Shown in pieces: positions 61,546 through 64,000 of a stretch of DNA of 64,000 bases (position 1 is the first letter of the stretch; each line of letters starts with the position of its first letter). Under the pieces are notes generated by a model that had not been told where the DNA came from, made no database searches, and worked only from the letters and a program-made list of their open reading frames with translations. Source of the stretch: Thalassospira sp. (lineage in GTDB: Bacteria > Pseudomonadota > Alphaproteobacteria > Rhodospirillales > Thalassospiraceae); the NCBI RefSeq assembly GCF_030690045.1, contig NZ_JAUYHK010000011.1, positions 1-64,000 on the forward strand, written 5' to 3'. The translations under genes and the position numbers were made by a program.

Positions 61546-64000
61546 TGCAAAAACGGCCTGATAATGCCAAACGCCGGGTCCTGATATGGCTGCGCCGTGG
61601 CGCGATAAGTGCCGGTGCCCTGATTGTGTTGTTGGCGGCGGTGGTTTTTACCGCCGGGACCGGCCCGGTTTTGCGGGCCCTGACCCCGATGATCAATGAG
61701 CAGGTTTCCGACGCGCTGGGCGGGACATTTGTGATGGCCAGACCGCAGGGCAATTTGTGGACCGGCTTGCACATTGACAGCCTGTTGATGGAAGACCCGG
61801 CGACCGGGTTGCATGTCGAGGTCGATAATTTTGAATTCATCTGGTCGCCGGGGGCCTTGTTGCGTGGCACATTGGGCATTGACCGGATTGCCGCATCGCG
61901 CCTGTCGGTGGTTTTGCCCGGTCAGACGGCAGCGGGACCGGTAGAAGACGAAAGCAGTGATGGTCCGTTTGTCTTGCCCTTGTCGATCCGGCTGGGGCAG
62001 CTTGATCTGCCGGAAATTCACATCGTCAATCCGGGCGATGGCAGGATATTTTCCTATCGCCTGGCGGCCAACGGGGCGGCTTTGGCCGATGGATCGGCGC
62101 GGCTTGCGCTGGAACTTGATCCGCTGGATGGCGGGATTGATCATGTGTCGGCGCAAATGGATTATGACCCGGCCCGGCGCGATTTGAACATCAATCTTGC
62201 CGGGCGTCTTGACCGTGCCGGGGTGGTGATGACACTGGCCGGGATGGCACCCGAAGATGCGCCCGATATTACCATCTCCCTGATTGGCGATGGCCCGGCG
62301 GATCAATGGCAGGGGCAGCTTGATTTTACCGCCAGCGATCTGGCAAGCCTGTCCGGGCGGCTTGGCGTGCAGGCCACAGCCCCCGATATCGGGTTTGATT
62401 TTACCGGGATTGCGGCGACCGGAGGTCGTCTGGCGCAGCAAGTACCGCCGGAAATTCAGGGGGATATCGATCTTGCGATTGCCGGGTCCTATGGGATGGA
62501 CGACAGTCAACTTGCGATATCTAAATTTGATATCATCAAGGCCGGGTTGCTGAATCTTTCGGCGCAGGCCGGAATTGATTTTGACCGCGAAACCATAGAT
62601 GCGCGTCTTGATGCGATGCTTGATCCGGCGGCAAGTGCGTTGCTGGACGGAAATGTTGCGTGGCAGGCCGCCAATCTGTCGGCGCAGGCCAGCGGGCCGT
62701 TGGCGGCCCCGGATGTCACCGCCAGCCTGACCGCCCAAAACCTGAGTACCCCGGTTTCGGAAATTGCGCAGCTTGACCTTGCCGCCACGATGAAGGCGGT
62801 TGGGGCGCGATTCATGATTGATGCCGGGGGCACGACGACGGGCCATGTATGGCAGGATGATGGTTTGGGTGCGATGTTGGGCGATCATCAAAACATCACC
62901 CTGCAAATCGATCTGGCAGGCGATGGCGGTGATATTCAAATTCCGTCTGTGATGATCAGCGCACCGGGCATGACCGTAACCGGGCAGGCCGCCCTTGATG
63001 ATGCGGGCAATGTGACGCAGGGCAATATCGTTGCCGATGCCACCGATCTGGCAATTTTTTCGGCGATTTCCGGGCTTGATCTGAGCGGGCAGGGCCGGGT
63101 CGGCATTGAGGATATTGTCTGGAACGCAGATGATGGTGGTGCGGCGAAACTGGCGATTACCGCGCAAGAGGCCGGTTTTGGTCTTGCCGATCTGGACCGG
63201 GTGATCGGACCGCAGCCGGTGATTGGCGGGCAGGTAAACATATCGCCGCAATTTGATCTGGAAATCGATTTTGACCGCATTGGTCTGGCGGCAGTTGATG
63301 GGGGTGGATCGGTCAGTATTTCAAATAATTTCAGTGATTTGTTGGCAAATATTAATCTGGAACTTGCGCCATCCATCATCCCGCCGGGGATCGGGGTGAC
63401 GGCATCGCAACCCGCCCAATTGAATGCCGCCATCGCCGGGCCGATGGCGGTCCCGGCGGGGCAAATCAAACTGACACTGCCGCGCCTTGATGTCAGTGGC
63501 GAGGATTTCCGGCGCATCAGCCTGACCACGGATATGACATGGTCGGATGCCGGGGTTTTGCGGCTTGATCACCGTGCCGGGTTTACCCTGCGCGATCAGC
63601 CTTATACGGCACGCGCCACGGTTTCGCTGCCCGATGACGGGGTGAGGGTATCGGCGATTGGATTGACGGGCGAGGGGATTGGCATCCGCGGTGACATTGC
63701 CCTGCCCGATTACAGCGCACCTTTAAGCGGTCGCATCGTGGTGGATTATCTGGATGCCGGGATGCTGGCAGCATGGGGCGGGCCGTTTGAGGCCGGGACG
63801 ATAACGGGCGATATCGGTTTTGTCCCCGACCAGACCCGCCAGACGGTGACACTTGCCGCCGATGCCGCCGGATTGCGATTGGCGATGGCCGAAGGGGACG
63901 AAACGCCGGGCCGGATTGAAAAGATCGCCCTGTCGGGCGAGGTGCGCGATGCCTTTGACAATCCTGCGCTGGCGCTGCGTCTGAACGGATCGGAGATTGT
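61545..64000 (+). CDS. tamB: TamB, inner-membrane partner of TamA (3' end beyond the window)
   Basis: The frame starts at ATG 61545, inside the tamA stop TGATG, and stays open to the window edge, over 818 codons. The N-terminus has a signal anchor (RGAISAGALIVLLAAVVFTA) then the first AsmA/TamB repeat (GTGPVLRALTPMINEQVSDA, LGGTFVMARPQGNLWTGLHI). The rest consists of repeated beta-rich segments such as LDRAGVVMTLAG and VSAIGLTGEGIGIRGDIALP. TamB spans the periplasm from the inner membrane to TamA as a lipid or protein conduit. The conserved C-terminal DUF490 domain lies outside. Confidence 0.92.
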   Translation, partial: MQKRPDNAKRRVLIWLRRGAISAGALIVLLAAVVFTAGTGPVLRALTPMINEQVSDALGGTFVMARPQGNLWTGLHIDSLLMEDPATGLHVEVDNFEFIWSPGALLRGTLGIDRIAASRLSVVLPGQTAAGPVEDESSDGPFVLPLSIRLGQLDLPEIHIVNPGDGRIFSYRLAANGAALADGSARLALELDPLDGGIDHVSAQMDYDPARRDLNINLAGRLDRAGVVMTLAGMAPEDAPDITISLIGDGPADQWQGQLDFTASDLASLSGRLGVQATAPDIGFDFTGIAATGGRLAQQVPPEIQGDIDLAIAGSYGMDDSQLAISKFDIIKAGLLNLSAQAGIDFDRETIDARLDAMLDPAASALLDGNVAWQAANLSAQASGPLAAPDVTASLTAQNLSTPVSEIAQLDLAATMKAVGARFMIDAGGTTTGHVWQDDGLGAMLGDHQNITLQIDLAGDGGDIQIPSVMISAPGMTVTGQAALDDAGNVTQGNIVADATDLAIFSAISGLDLSGQGRVGIEDIVWNADDGGAAKLAITAQEAGFGLADLDRVIGPQPVIGGQVNISPQFDLEIDFDRIGLAAVDGGGSVSISNNFSDLLANINLELAPSIIPPGIGVTASQPAQLNAAIAGPMAVPAGQIKLTLPRLDVSGEDFRRISLTTDMTWSDAGVLRLDHRAGFTLRDQPYTARATVSLPDDGVRVSAIGLTGEGIGIRGDIALPDYSAPLSGRIVVDYLDAGMLAAWGGPFEAGTITGDIGFVPDQTRQTVTLAADAAGLRLAMAEGDETPGRIEKIALSGEVRDAFDNPALALRLNGSEI

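Noticed and set aside
61518-63251. A 577-codon minus-strand open frame opposite tamB
   Set aside because: It has the Arg/Gln/Pro/His-rich look of an antisense frame in GC-rich coding DNA. The plus strand encodes a clear TamB start coupled to tamA.

Overview
The window reads as a chromosomal segment of a GC-rich marine-type alphaproteobacterium. The gene content (protocatechuate pathway under PcaQ, TRAP and galactofuranose importers, glucosylglycerate synthesis, a perfect EcfG-type stress promoter, TTG and GTG starts) fits a Rhodospirillales organism such as Thalassospira. That genus name is inference from style and content, not a database result. The left edge cuts a 5S rRNA, so an rRNA operon ends here. 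The right edge cuts tamB.

Layout: (1) 1-9342, the end of the rRNA operon, then a sugar module: aldose epimerase, a four-gene galactofuranose-type ABC importer (ytfQ-ytfR-ytfT-yjfF), a small six-cysteine secreted protein, a FadR-type regulator, an XylB-like sugar 1-dehydrogenase and a GguC/AraD1 protein. Related AT-rich palindromic motifs sit before ytfQ, before the regulator and before the dehydrogenase. (2) 9460-11342, an AT-richer stretch with two unrecognised genes, both probably starting with TTG. (3) 11599-18931, an MFS exporter with a divergent AraC regulator, an IclR regulator with a divergent ThDP enzyme, and a periplasmic cupin. (4) 17117-23284, glucosylglycerate metabolism (phosphorylase on +, synthase and phosphatase on -) and OpgD. 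(5) 23449-31808, pobA, a stress-promoter-driven DUF883/holin-like pair, hpt, a GST, DUF3126, a COG0701 permease with a thioredoxin-like partner, and an MFS-MarR-SIP operon with twin MarR-type operators.

(6) 31809-35765 is the plastic zone. It holds an orphan terminator, a noncoding stretch, a TetR remnant, a small secreted protein, a truncated HicB antitoxin, and then a strongly AT-rich island with one gene. That gene encodes an intact GHKL ATPase module joined to a C-terminal PD-(D/E)XK nuclease of RecB/Cas4 style. Both flanking genes appear trimmed at the island edges. This is the best candidate in the window for an undescribed defence-type system.

(7) 35743-43860, a flavoprotein, an SsuABC/TauABC-like importer, a PobR-like AraC regulator and a TRAP transporter. 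(8) 44064-51924, pcaQ and a full pcaDCHG-IJFB set. Together with pobA this takes 4-hydroxybenzoate through protocatechuate to succinyl-CoA and acetyl-CoA. The half-site CATAACC recurs before pobA, dctP and pcaD. (9) 51936-64000, a TenA-like protein, a persulfide/sulfide cluster (DUF2892, MBL hydrolase, DUF442, SulP), a convergent pair of GNAT-C39 peptidase and GNAT-ATP-grasp fusions, and tamA-tamB.
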